From: Alphaproteobacteria bacterium LSUCC0396
Lineage (GTDB): Bacteria; Pseudomonadota; Alphaproteobacteria; Puniceispirillales; Puniceispirillaceae
Length of the DNA stretch: 64,000 bases
Direction of reading: 5' to 3'
Assembly (NCBI GenBank): GCA_041228345.1
Contig: CP166131.1
Span: 310,001 to 374,000 of the forward strand
A program made the translations under genes and the position numbers. The first letter of the stretch is position 1, and every line of letters begins with the position of its first letter. Below are positions 18,643 to 27,900 of this stretch, one piece after another. Below the pieces are notes generated by a model. That model did no database searches, was not told where the DNA came from, and saw only the letters and a program-made list of their open reading frames with translations.

Positions 18643-19866
18643 TTACGCCTTGTTGGCCGATGTGACGGGAAGTACGAGCCGCCCCGACATTGCAACAATC
18701 GCAAGACAGGCCGGTATCAGGCACAATAGGCCAATATTCCAGCTATTCGTAGTTTCAACCACACGGCTGATAAAGGCAGGTCCGACAAGCATACCAAGGC
18801 CTTGAATCTGAAACACCCACGCAACAAATACCGGTAAATTTTGGGGGTCATCATTTGACCGGCTGACGAGATAGAAAAAAATCGGTGCTGACCCTCCGGT
18901 AACCAGACCCGTCAGCACTAAGAGCAGAAACAGCAAGCCTGTGAACTGGCTAAATACAACCAGTAAAACCAGCAATATTGCCACCGTTGAAAAAACCAAT
19001 CTGGCGATTTGTGAAGGCGCAATACCCCGCTGCAACGCCTGTCCAGTTATCAGATTGCCAGCAAAATTAAATACGCAAAACAAGCCAGTGATCATTGCCC
19101 CTTGGATAAGGCTAAACCCGCCAAGCGACTGTGATATCAATGGCATGAACTGGATCAATGTCTGATAAACCAGCGAATGAAACGCAAAGCTAAGTCCGAT
19201 AAAAGCAAGTAATGGCAATTTGACCGCCAGCTTTAATGCGGCAAGATCAAATTGACGTCTGACTGGCGCCTTATCATCCGGAATAAACAGCCGCCCAAGC
19301 AAACAGACAAGAACCGAAAACCCAAGCCCGACTTGCCAGACCAACTGCCAGCCCCCTTTATCTATGAGATAGGGCGCAGCAATGATCGCCATTCCGTTAC
19401 CAAGCGGCATGAACCCGCCCCATGTGCCCATAACCCAGCCGCGGTTAACCGGATCTGTATGTTGGGTCAACAGGCTGGGGGCGGTTAGCGTCAGGGCAAT
19501 CAGGCTAATCCCCTCAATCGCACGGCCGATAAAAAGGCTAATCACCGAACCACCAGACAGGCTGATGGCATTGCCAATACAAGCAACAACCAAGGCAGCA
19601 ATCAAAATACGTTTGTTTCCAGCACCGCGCACGATGCCGCCAATCAATGATCCGGCAATCACCATAATAATGGTAAAGACTGACGCCAGCAGCCCGATCT
19701 GCGACAGGCTAAGGCCAAAGCTTGTTGATAATTCGGTAATTGTCGGGGCTAGTTTGGCAATGTTGATGCCACTAAGCGTGCCACAAAATAAAATGATGAT
19801 GGTCAGCCGCAAATCATGCGCAAAAGATGGGGAGGACGCTGGCATAGTGGGGCTTTTATCCTTCAT
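18643..19866 (-). CDS. Major facilitator superfamily transporter
   Basis: A 407-residue protein with about twelve hydrophobic helices. Its LPTITE-like segment (LAPTITELSTSFGLSLSQIG) is followed by the IGGIVRGAGNKRILIAALV loop that matches the MFS motif A position. VMGTWGGFMPLGNGMAII in the fifth helix suggests the cyanate/metabolite:H+ symporter branch. The neighbouring PrpF-like and CMD-like genes would fit an organic acid substrate, but this is only contextual. Confidence 0.85.
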   Translation of the reverse strand: MKDKSPTMPASSPSFAHDLRLTIIILFCGTLSGINIAKLAPTITELSTSFGLSLSQIGLLASVFTIIMVIAGSLIGGIVRGAGNKRILIAALVVACIGNAISLSGGSVISLFIGRAIEGISLIALTLTAPSLLTQHTDPVNRGWVMGTWGGFMPLGNGMAIIAAPYLIDKGGWQLVWQVGLGFSVLVCLLGRLFIPDDKAPVRRQFDLAALKLAVKLPLLAFIGLSFAFHSLVYQTLIQFMPLISQSLGGFSLIQGAMITGLFCVFNFAGNLITGQALQRGIAPSQIARLVFSTVAILLVLLVVFSQFTGLLFLLLVLTGLVTGGSAPIFFYLVSRSNDDPQNLPVFVAWVFQIQGLGMLVGPAFISRVVETTNSWNIGLLCLIPACLAIVAMSGRLVLPVTSANKA

Positions 19867-19997
19867 TTTTCAAGATTAACGCCCCGCCTGAGCGCAGATG
19901 CGTTTTGTTTTGCCGGATATCTTTTATGACGGCAAGCGCAATTCAACGATGCCATAGCGGCAATTGCAGACAAGAGCAAACGCCATGATCGCCATAA

Positions 19998-21152
19998 TCA
20001 AATGACCGGCCGCGTTACTGTTTTCCAACCGGGTGACAGAACAAACACGGCGAATGCGATGATAAACGCCGCTGCAACAATGATATGCATTATTTCAGGC
20101 ACAACAAAGGCAAGGCCGGCACCGGTGGCGAGTGGCCCGGCGGCTGCGCCAACATCGCGCCATGTCTGGTTTCGTGCCAGTGCTTTCACCTTGTTTTCCG
20201 GGTTAATCCGTGCCACCGCTGCCGGAAACAGGGTGCCTAGGGCACCGCGGGCCAGTACCAGAGCCACTGATCCAGCCAGTAACTGCCCGGCACCGATTAA
20301 CGCAAATCCGGCAATCGTCACGAGGATCATCAATGTCAGCGGTAGCCTTATACCAAACCGGTCGGCAATCAATCCCGAACAGGGCGCCACCAGCATTTCG
20401 CTTAGCCGCCGCGCCGCAAGAATACTGCCACCAAACAAAATGGCAGTCTCAAGTGATACATATTGCGCCCACATAATCGAAATCGACACGGTAAAAACGC
20501 CGTCAATCCCCGCGCCCATCCAGAAAATCATCATATCCAAACTATCCGGCCGCGGAAAAATACGGTCACGCGATAGCGGCTTTTTAACCCGTTCCGGCTG
20601 AGCAGACCCATCAAGCAAGAAGGCCAGCCCCACACAAACGGCAGTGGCCAGTCCAAGATATATAAACACATCGCGCGGCCCGACAATCGTTGCAAACCAT
20701 GCCCCCACCGTCATCGCCAACAAGGGCCCAACCTGTTCAACCGAACGGCTGATGCCAATGCGCGTGCCGGTTTTTGCCGGATTAACTGCCGCATAGGTCA
20801 ATGTCACAAGTAACAATGCCGCAAAGGATAATCCCCACAGCATCCGCGACAAGGTCAATAAAACCGCACCATCAAGAAAACCATAACCCGCCGTGGATAA
20901 GGTGGCGGTTATCGCCGCAATTAAACACAGGTTTTTCACCCCAATTCTTTCGGCTAAATCCACAATCAGCCCATAGGCAAAGGTGCGGATAATCCGGTTG
21001 ACCGCGAGCAAAAACCCGACCATCACCATACTGACACCAAACGCATCAGCATGAACCGGCAAGATCACGTAAATCAGCGCATCCCCGAAAAGCGACAGCG
21101 ACAAAACCCACGATGAAACCCAAACATTGCGCATAACCAATCGGTCAATCAT
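19998..21152 (-). CDS. Major facilitator superfamily transporter
   Basis: A 384-residue protein with about twelve membrane helices. The N-terminal half includes LIVDLAERIGVKNLCLIAA, a MFS motif A equivalent between helices 2 and 3, and GTRIGISRSVEQVGPLLAM in helix 5. The second half has GLIADRFGIRLPLTL, the mirrored motif. It is transcribed divergently from the SnoaL-like gene across a 298-bp gap. The substrate is unknown. It is not closely similar to the preceding MFS gene, so the pair is probably not a recent duplication. Confidence 0.85.
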   Translation of the reverse strand: MIDRLVMRNVWVSSWVLSLSLFGDALIYVILPVHADAFGVSMVMVGFLLAVNRIIRTFAYGLIVDLAERIGVKNLCLIAAITATLSTAGYGFLDGAVLLTLSRMLWGLSFAALLLVTLTYAAVNPAKTGTRIGISRSVEQVGPLLAMTVGAWFATIVGPRDVFIYLGLATAVCVGLAFLLDGSAQPERVKKPLSRDRIFPRPDSLDMMIFWMGAGIDGVFTVSISIMWAQYVSLETAILFGGSILAARRLSEMLVAPCSGLIADRFGIRLPLTLMILVTIAGFALIGAGQLLAGSVALVLARGALGTLFPAAVARINPENKVKALARNQTWRDVGAAAGPLATGAGLAFVVPEIMHIIVAAAFIIAFAVFVLSPGWKTVTRPVI

Positions 21153-21450
21153 CGCTTAAAATCTCGCAGGAACTATTGTTCAAAATCATGACATCGACAT
21201 CGAATCGCAACAGATAAACACCGGGATCAAGACATCCCCAAACCAGCAGATCATTTTATGCTGATCCGCTTATTTTAACATCGCAAGCAATTTATCGCTT
21301 TCTGTGTAACCCGCGCTCCACACGAAACCGACGCACAGTTAAACCGGGCGGCCGCCAGCTTTGCGTTGGTGCGTATTTATGGCATTGTCATTCACGGCAA
21401 GCAGCAGCCAATTCACACTGGTTTTTCGTGTCTAGTCCAAGGAGCTTATA

Positions 21451-21837
21451 GTGAGCAGTGATAAATCTGCAGAAACATCTGCATTAGCAGTCATGCAAGC
21501 CCATCTTCATGCGCTTAATGCACTTGATGAGGATGGGCTTGCCGCAACGCTGCATTTCCCCCATTATCGGCTTGTTGGCGTCACGCTAGATTGTTGGCCA
21601 TCACAAGATCGGTATCTAGCTGATTTCAGGGTGCGGGCTGGCGGTAATTGGGCGCGAACGGCTTGGCACTCAATCACCGTTCAAAGGGCAAGTGACGACA
21701 AGGTTCATTTGGCTGTTCGCATAAACAGGTTTGACGCCGACGATCGTCTGATTGCCGATTTTAACTCGCTGCGGGTTATCACGCATAAAAATGGCAAATG
21801 GGCAGCCCAGTTCCGCTCTAGCTTTGCTGCGGCATAA
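21451..21837 (+). CDS. SnoaL/NTF2-like small protein
   Basis: A 128-residue protein with a cone-shaped NTF2-like fold signature: an N-terminal helix (ETSALAVMQAHLHALNALDED), then LAATLHFPHYRLVG, and a last strand pattern ending KMANGQ-like KNGKWAAQFRSSFA. These small domains serve as isomerases, hydratases or ligand-binding proteins, so the function is unknown. The start is GTG at 21451 with AAGGAG seven bases upstream, a good ribosome site that decides the start. The next gene begins 10 bp after the stop. Confidence 0.7.
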   Translation: MSSDKSAETSALAVMQAHLHALNALDEDGLAATLHFPHYRLVGVTLDCWPSQDRYLADFRVRAGGNWARTAWHSITVQRASDDKVHLAVRINRFDADDRLIADFNSLRVITHKNGKWAAQFRSSFAAA

Positions 21838-21847
21838 GGACAGAATC

Positions 21848-22441
21848 ATGACCCGTAAATTTATCTGCTTGTTTCTCTTTGGCTTTGAAATCCTGATAAT
21901 TATGCTGGTGGCGGTATCAACCGCGCGCGCGCAATCATCACATCAAACATTTGCAGTGGTTGCGCCCCCCAATTGTCAAAACAATGACGGCGAGATCGTT
22001 CGATTTGAAAACCGCTCGTCACAGACCGCGAAATCTGCGGCGGGTATGGCAAAAAATGATGATAATGGTCAGCCGGTTATTTACCGTTTTAGCTATGAGC
22101 GATCACCAGCCGCCTTGCAGAACTTTATCGATTTGCATGAATGCGCCCATCATCAAACCGGCGATATCGACCTGCCGCATCCCCCACGGAACAGCCCTGC
22201 TCATATGATGAATGAAAGCATCGCTGATTGTATTGCGACGTTGCGTATTCGCGACGAAACCGAAGATGGGGCATCACGCATTAATGACGCAGCACAGGCA
22301 TTGACAGCCGCAATGGAGATTGTTGGGTTTCCGAAACTCACCATTGATAGCCGCATTTCGAATATCAACAATTGCCGCCTAAAAGATTTGAGCGCGGCTG
22401 ATTTCATCGACGGCGTGCTCGTTCATCGTGGACTAAAGTAA
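21848..22441 (+). CDS. Small exported protein with HEXXH motif
   Basis: A 197-residue protein with a signal peptide (residues 1-28, hydrophobic core then STARAQS), so it is probably periplasmic. H97-E-C-A-H101 is an HEXXH zinc-metallopeptidase motif, and the downstream N-E-S-I-A-D (Glu123) sits where a gluzincin third ligand would be. I do not recognise a named family. The ATG at 21848 is preceded by AAGGA. It follows the SnoaL-like gene by 10 bp, so they are probably co-transcribed. Protease activity is an inference from motif alone. Confidence 0.65.
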   Translation: MTRKFICLFLFGFEILIIMLVAVSTARAQSSHQTFAVVAPPNCQNNDGEIVRFENRSSQTAKSAAGMAKNDDNGQPVIYRFSYERSPAALQNFIDLHECAHHQTGDIDLPHPPRNSPAHMMNESIADCIATLRIRDETEDGASRINDAAQALTAAMEIVGFPKLTIDSRISNINNCRLKDLSAADFIDGVLVHRGLK

Positions 22442-22513
22442 AGGCCCCCGCCCCAAAGAGGCCCACACTCAAAAAGCCATCCCCAAAGAAGACGGGAACA
22501 AAAAAACAGGCGC

Positions 22514-22942
22514 CTATTTTTTAAACGGCGTAACCCCATCACTAGCGGGTCCGGCAGCAACCCACGCAGCCTCGCCGATACCGGCAACCCATTCAACAGC
22601 CGATTTGCCAAAAATATGTTTTACCGGAACAAGCTCTTGATTCTGGTCTAGACAACCAGTGCGGATCATGAAAAGGGTTTTTTCAGGATCAGTGGCATAT
22701 ATGTGACTGCCACAAGTGCCACAAAAACCCTGCAAGCGGTCATTACCACTTTCAGCCGTTTTGCGGAATTCTGATACATCGCCGGTGATGTTAACATCAG
22801 CCGCTGGCATTACCGCAACAGCGCGAAACGGTGCGCCACTAAATTTCTGACAATCAGTGCAATGACAAGCCATGATTTTATCAGCGGCAACATTGCCTTC
22901 AATCGCAATCGCCCCACAGTAACAGCTTCCAGGAACTTTCAT
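22514..22942 (-). CDS. GFA-family zinc protein
   Basis: A 142-residue protein of the glutathione-dependent formaldehyde-activating (GFA/CENP-V) family. The three zinc-cysteine clusters are visible: CYCGAI near the N terminus, CHCTDCQKFSG around residues 30-40, and FCGTCGSHIY around 75. GSCYCGAI also fits the glutathione-binding start. I use the ATG at 22942 (MKVPGS), because the frame's longer extension has no family sequence. Family members are often annotated as S-(hydroxymethyl)glutathione synthase, but most are of unknown function. Confidence 0.85.
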   Translation of the reverse strand: MKVPGSCYCGAIAIEGNVAADKIMACHCTDCQKFSGAPFRAVAVMPAADVNITGDVSEFRKTAESGNDRLQGFCGTCGSHIYATDPEKTLFMIRTGCLDQNQELVPVKHIFGKSAVEWVAGIGEAAWVAAGPASDGVTPFKK

Positions 22943-23063
22943 CGTTCCAGCCTTTTTTGAGATTAATTCAGAGGATCTGTTTTCACGATGGAACAAGATA
23001 CGGTAGGGGTCAATCTGCAATTCGGCTAACAGTCGCTTTTGTGCCAAATACGTTACCAAAGGG

Positions 23064-23546
23064 TCAAATCTCTAATTTAAACCCCTCATGTGATTGAACA
23101 AAACCAAGGTCTTTATAGAAACGCTGTGCATCTTGGCGGGTTTTATCGCTGGTTAATTGTACCAATTTGCACCCCTGCTCGCGGCAGGTTTCAATCGCCC
23201 AGCGCAGCATCTTGGTGCCATAGCCCTTGCCACGGAAATTCGCTGCAACACGCACCCCCTCGATCTGACCGCGCAACGCACCGCGGCGTGAAAGACCCGG
23301 AATAAAGCTTAGTTGCAGGCAGCCAATAATTTCATCACCCTGTTCGAAAACCGCCAGATATTGATTTGGATCACAGTTCACGGCGTTGAATGCATTCAGG
23401 TAATCGTCATGCAGTCCCCCATGCTGATCAACAAAGGCATCTTCGCGGTGGCGGCCAAGCGTGTCATCAGCCAAAAGTCGCAAAATGGCCGCCAAATCTG
23501 TCTCTTGCGCCTTGCGGACGCAAATATTGTCACTTAACTCTGCCAA
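23064..23546 (-). CDS. GNAT-family N-acetyltransferase
   Basis: A GCN5-related acetyltransferase that transfers acetyl from acetyl-CoA to an amine of unknown identity. The CoA pyrophosphate loop RGKGYG (in VAANFRGKGYGTKMLRWA) and the C-terminal AQRFYKDLGFVQSHEGFK motif B are clear. I place the start at TTG 23546 with GGAG about ten bases upstream, since the domain begins right after; a longer version starts at TTG 23600. It is divergent from the ArsH-like gene. Substrate unknown. Confidence 0.82.
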   Translation of the reverse strand: MAELSDNICVRKAQETDLAAILRLLADDTLGRHREDAFVDQHGGLHDDYLNAFNAVNCDPNQYLAVFEQGDEIIGCLQLSFIPGLSRRGALRGQIEGVRVAANFRGKGYGTKMLRWAIETCREQGCKLVQLTSDKTRQDAQRFYKDLGFVQSHEGFKLEI

Positions 23547-23761
23547 TTTTATGATGCTCCGACCACACTCACAGCCTATCAATACCACATGGTTAAACAA
23601 CCGGCCTTAAACCCTCGCAAAATGTAATCCGATACCAGATAAATATATCGCTGATTTTTTACTAAGGTTTTTTGTTTTCCCTCCCTAAAACCAATCTATG
23701 CTGATCGGGGCGCTATCACCACCCCGAATCAAGTCTATCGACACAGAAGGCGAGCTAAATC

Positions 23762-24469
23762 ATGACTGAGCCATTTCAAATCAGTGACGCAGAATTTCAA
23801 CGCCCCGATGACGCCCATCTGTTTGATCGTGCCCGTTCGCCCCACCCGCCGCGCGTCTTGTTGCTTTACGGGTCGTTAAGAGCGCGCTCGTTTAGTCGCT
23901 TGATGAGTGAAGAGGCCGGCCTTGTCCTTGCAAAATTAGGCGCCGAAACCAAAAGCTTTAACCCGAGCGGCCTCCCCCTGCCCGATGATGCCGACGCAAG
24001 CCACCCAAAGGTTACAGAATTACGTGACCTTGTGAGCTGGAGCGAGGCCATGGTCTGGTGTTCGCCCGAGCGGCATGGCGCAATGACTGGTATAATGAAA
24101 GCGCAGATTGACTGGATTCCCCTGTCCTTAGGCGCTGTTCGGCCAACCCAGGGCAAAACCCTTGCGCTGATGCAGGTCAATGGCGGGTCTCAAAGTTTCA
24201 ATGCGGTCAATCAGATGCGCATTCTAGGTCGTTGGATGCGCTGTTTAACGATTCCCAATCAATCGTCAGTCCCAAAGGCGTTTCAACAATTTGACGATAA
24301 CGACCGCATGAAGCCCTCGGCCTTTTACAACCGGATGGTCGATGTGATGGAAGAATTGGTCAAATTCACCCTTTTGACGCGCGGATGTTCTGATTATCTC
24401 ACTGACCGCTATAGCGAGAGGGTTGAAACCGCCGAAGCCTTGATCAACCGGGTAAATAACGAGGCTTAA
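23762..24469 (+). CDS. arsH: ArsH-like NADPH-dependent FMN oxidoreductase
   Basis: A 235-residue flavodoxin-fold protein of the ArsH type, which uses NADPH and FMN to oxidise trivalent organoarsenicals or reduce quinones and metals. [17 protein letters not shown] is the FMN phosphate loop (around residues 36-52), and [24 protein letters not shown] is the ArsH signature. No other ars genes are nearby, so an arsenic role is not shown by context. It is the last chromosomal gene before the genomic island; the island's displaced tRNA end starts 131 bp after its stop. Confidence 0.85.
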   Translation: MTEPFQISDAEFQRPDDAHLFDRARSPHPPRVLLLYGSLRARSFSRLMSEEAGLVLAKLGAETKSFNPSGLPLPDDADASHPKVTELRDLVSWSEAMVWCSPERHGAMTGIMKAQIDWIPLSLGAVRPTQGKTLALMQVNGGSQSFNAVNQMRILGRWMRCLTIPNQSSVPKAFQQFDDNDRMKPSAFYNRMVDVMEELVKFTLLTRGCSDYLTDRYSERVETAEALINRVNNEA

Positions 24470-24600
24470 TCCAGCCGGCATAATCGCGCTAGGCTGGTGA
24501 CGATTGGCACCCCGCATATTGTCATCTTTTACGCCACCACGCATCAGTGGCACGGTGCAGATTGCGCGTTTCAATCGCCGCATTACGATGCTTTTATGTA

Positions 24601-24662
24601 AAAAATGGTCGGAGCGGCGGGATTCGAACCCACGACCCCTACACCCCCAGTATAGTGCGCTA
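24601..24662 (-). repeat. Left att repeat, displaced tRNA-Pro 3' end
   Basis: Sixty-two bases identical to 37103-37164. It contains the last 57 bases of the tRNA (from the 3' strand of the D stem to the encoded CCA) and then diverges at 24663, so it lacks the tRNA 5' part and cannot make a tRNA. Confidence 0.95.
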
Positions 24663-24778
24663 GTATTAGGCCTATAAAAATAACAGGCAAAACACATAAA
24701 AAACAATGCTTTATAAATTTAGTCTATCGTTTGGAAAATATTTGTAAAGGCTAATTCTGCCCAAAATTTGTAAAAAAT

Positions 24779-24796
24779 ATGACTTTTTGTATGACT
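24779..24796 (+). repeat. ATGAC-N5-GTATGACT element, left end of island
   Basis: An 18-bp element of the form ATGAC, five variable bases, GTATGACT, 117 bp inside the left att repeat. The same pattern with identical spacing and orientation occurs at 37021-37038 near the other end. It may be an integrase arm-type binding site. Confidence 0.5.
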
Positions 24797-24952
24797 CAAT
24801 TCTTGCATGATTTCAGGACTCAAAATCACAACAAAGATCTTGACCAATGACTGAAAGATTTTACCAAGAAATTAAGTTGGTAACTTTTTTCTTGGAGTAA
24901 ATTTCAGTATGGCACATAATTTAACTCCCAAGATGAGTTTTACAGGCGCGAC

Positions 24953-27900
24953 ATGTTGTATTTTTGCAAACGAGTTATTTCATTTATAACTTTAACTATA
25001 TTCTACATATCCCTGTCTTTAAACGTATCTTTTGCAAATACAAGCAACATTCTTTTTCAAAATATCCAAGATGTTCGATCATGTTTAGGCAAATATGATA
25101 GCTTTGAGATATTTAAAAAATCACTTAAATCTTGTTATGAGTCTAAGGGCCTAGAAATTTCTGATGAGGCATTGGGTAAATTATCACCCGAAATAACAAC
25201 CATTTTTAAAGATATTCCGCTTAACAATAAATTTGCCTCTGCAGGGCCAGCAACACCAAAAATTGGCATCACAACCGACACCCATAAAGCAATGGGGCAA
25301 TTTATCAAAGATTATCCTCAATTTATCTATGGCGCAGATCAAGAAATCACATCACTTGGCAATAGCGGTATTTTAGCTCCATCAGCTGCGGATGCTCTTA
25401 CAACTTCTGCCTATAATGCTTTTGAGCCTATCCTTTTAGCGCAGGCGACAACTCCAGCTCAGACGACAGCGGCGCCCACATCTACTGCAAGCTCCGCATC
25501 TGCTGCCTCGACCGCAAGCAGCGCCGCTGCAGCTAGCTCAGCTGCCGGCATCACAGCCTTTGTAGGCACTTTAGCATTTATTGAGTCCAACCCTTTAGGT
25601 GAAGAGACAAAAAAGGCCTTTTCAATATCACCAGTCACGACCTCTATCGCTGAAAACGCCGGAAGCGCAGTGACGGTTACATTTACATTGCCGGAAGGCG
25701 CAGCAACACCTGCAACGCTCAATATCACCACTGCAGGCACGGCAACCTCAGGCACGGACTACGCTCTTAGCGCCAACCAAATCACCATTCCGTCAGGCGG
25801 AACATCGGGCACAATCACGATTACACCGACAGACGACAGCGTTTATGAAGGTAATGAAACGGTCATAGTTTCAACAGCAGAGTATTCGTCTTATACATCC
25901 ACAATCACGATCACTGACAATGAAACAGCGCCAACTGTTTCCCTTTCTACATCAGCAACTTCAGTTGCAGAAAATAGCGGTACTGTCGTCACATTAACGG
26001 CAACATTATCCAACGCTGCAGACGAAGCCGTGACAGTGACTTTGGCAGCTGCAGGTACGGCCACGCTCAATACTGACTACGCTGTAAGTGCGACAACGAT
26101 CACAATTCCTGCTGGCAGCACAACTGGCACCGTCACAGCGACAGCCACAAATGATAGCGTTTACGAGCTTGATGAGACAGTCATCATCAGCATCAGCAGT
26201 GTTTCTGGCGCTGATGCCACAGAAAATGGCAATCAGTCACAAACCATTACAATTACAAATGATGAGGCAGCGCCGACTGTTACATTGTCTGCGTCTGGAA
26301 CAACAGTCGCAGAAAGTGGCGGCATATCATCTCGAACTATTGGTATAAATCTCTCCGGAGCAACATATCAGGACGTTGTAGTAACATTGGCACTAAGCTC
26401 AACTGCAACGGCTAACAGCGATTATCAGTTGCCAACCACTGCCACCATTACAGCGGGCCAGACACAAGAAATACTGAATTTTGTTGTGGCAGACGATATC
26501 ACTTATGAGATAGCTGAGACGGCAGTAATTGATTTAGACACTGTCACGGGTGGAGGTGCCTCTGAAAATGGTACCCAACAGCTCACAATAACAATTACGA
26601 GTGACGACTCCGCACCAACGTTAACGCTTGCCTCCTCAGCATCTTCAATGGATGAGAATGGCTCTGCTGTCACGCTGACAGGCACGCTCAGTAACCCTAC
26701 CTATCAGACAGTTACAGTTGGGCTCGCCGCCTCAGGTACAGCCACACTTAATACTGACTATGCCCTCAGTGCCACAAGCTTCACAATTGCGGCAGAAGGT
26801 ACAACCGGCACCGTTACAGCAACGCCAACTAATGACAGCACATTTGAAGGCGATGAGACCGTTATCATCGATGTATCGTCTGTTTCAGGTGGCGGCGCCA
26901 CTGAAAGCGGCACGCAGCAAGTCACTGTCACCCTGAAAGAAGATGATGCAGGACCGCAGCTAAGCATCAACGACGTCACAACATCAGATGAGTCTGCGGC
27001 CAATGCGACATTCACGATTACATCAAGTGTTGTATCCGCTTCTAACATGACAGTTGATTGGGCAACATCTAACGGAACAGCTACTGCCGGGTCTGATTAT
27101 ACTGCAGCATCTGGTACGGCGACCATCACAGCAGGTCAGACAACCACAACGATCAATGTAGGCGTTCTTGCTGACACGACCGATGAGCCAAATGAGACGG
27201 TCACAATCACGCTTTCAAATCCGACATTAGCGACTATATCAGACGCTACAGGCACGCTTACCATCACCGATGATGACGCAGCGCCTGCTATTTCGATTGC
27301 GAATGTCTCAAGAGCTGAAAATGGCGGCACGGCAACCATGACAGCCACATTGGCTGCAGCCTCAGCAAAAATAGTCACATTTGATTATGCAACATCCAAT
27401 GGTACGGCTACCGCTGGCTCTGATTATACCGCCGCGAGTGGTTCTCTCACCATTGCAGCTGGTCAAACGACAAAGACCTTTACTGTGGCCATAACCGATG
27501 ACACCACGGATGAAGTTGATGAAACAGTAACAGTTTCAATTTCTAATGCTGTCAATACGAGCAATGCGACAGCATCAGCAACTCTAACAATCACTGATAA
27601 TGATAATGCGCCAACTCTTTCAATAGCAGATGCACAAACCACAAATGAAGCCTCAGCGAGCACAAATTTGACGGTTTCATTGTCAGCAGCATCTGCAAAA
27701 GCAATCACAGTCGATTGGGCAACATCAAACGGTACAGCCACAGCTGGCTCTGACTATACGGCTGCTAGTGGAACGCTGAGCTTTGCTGCTGGTGAGACAA
27801 CAAAAACTGTTGCTGTAGCTGTTATTCAGGACAGTACATTTGAAGGTAACGAGACTGTAACAATCACCCTCACCAACCCCTCAAATGCAACAATTGCTGA

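Noticed and set aside
24606-24662. A second tRNA-Pro gene
   Set aside because: Only the last 57 bases match; the acceptor 5' strand and the D-stem 5' strand are missing, so it is the displaced 3' end at the island's att site.
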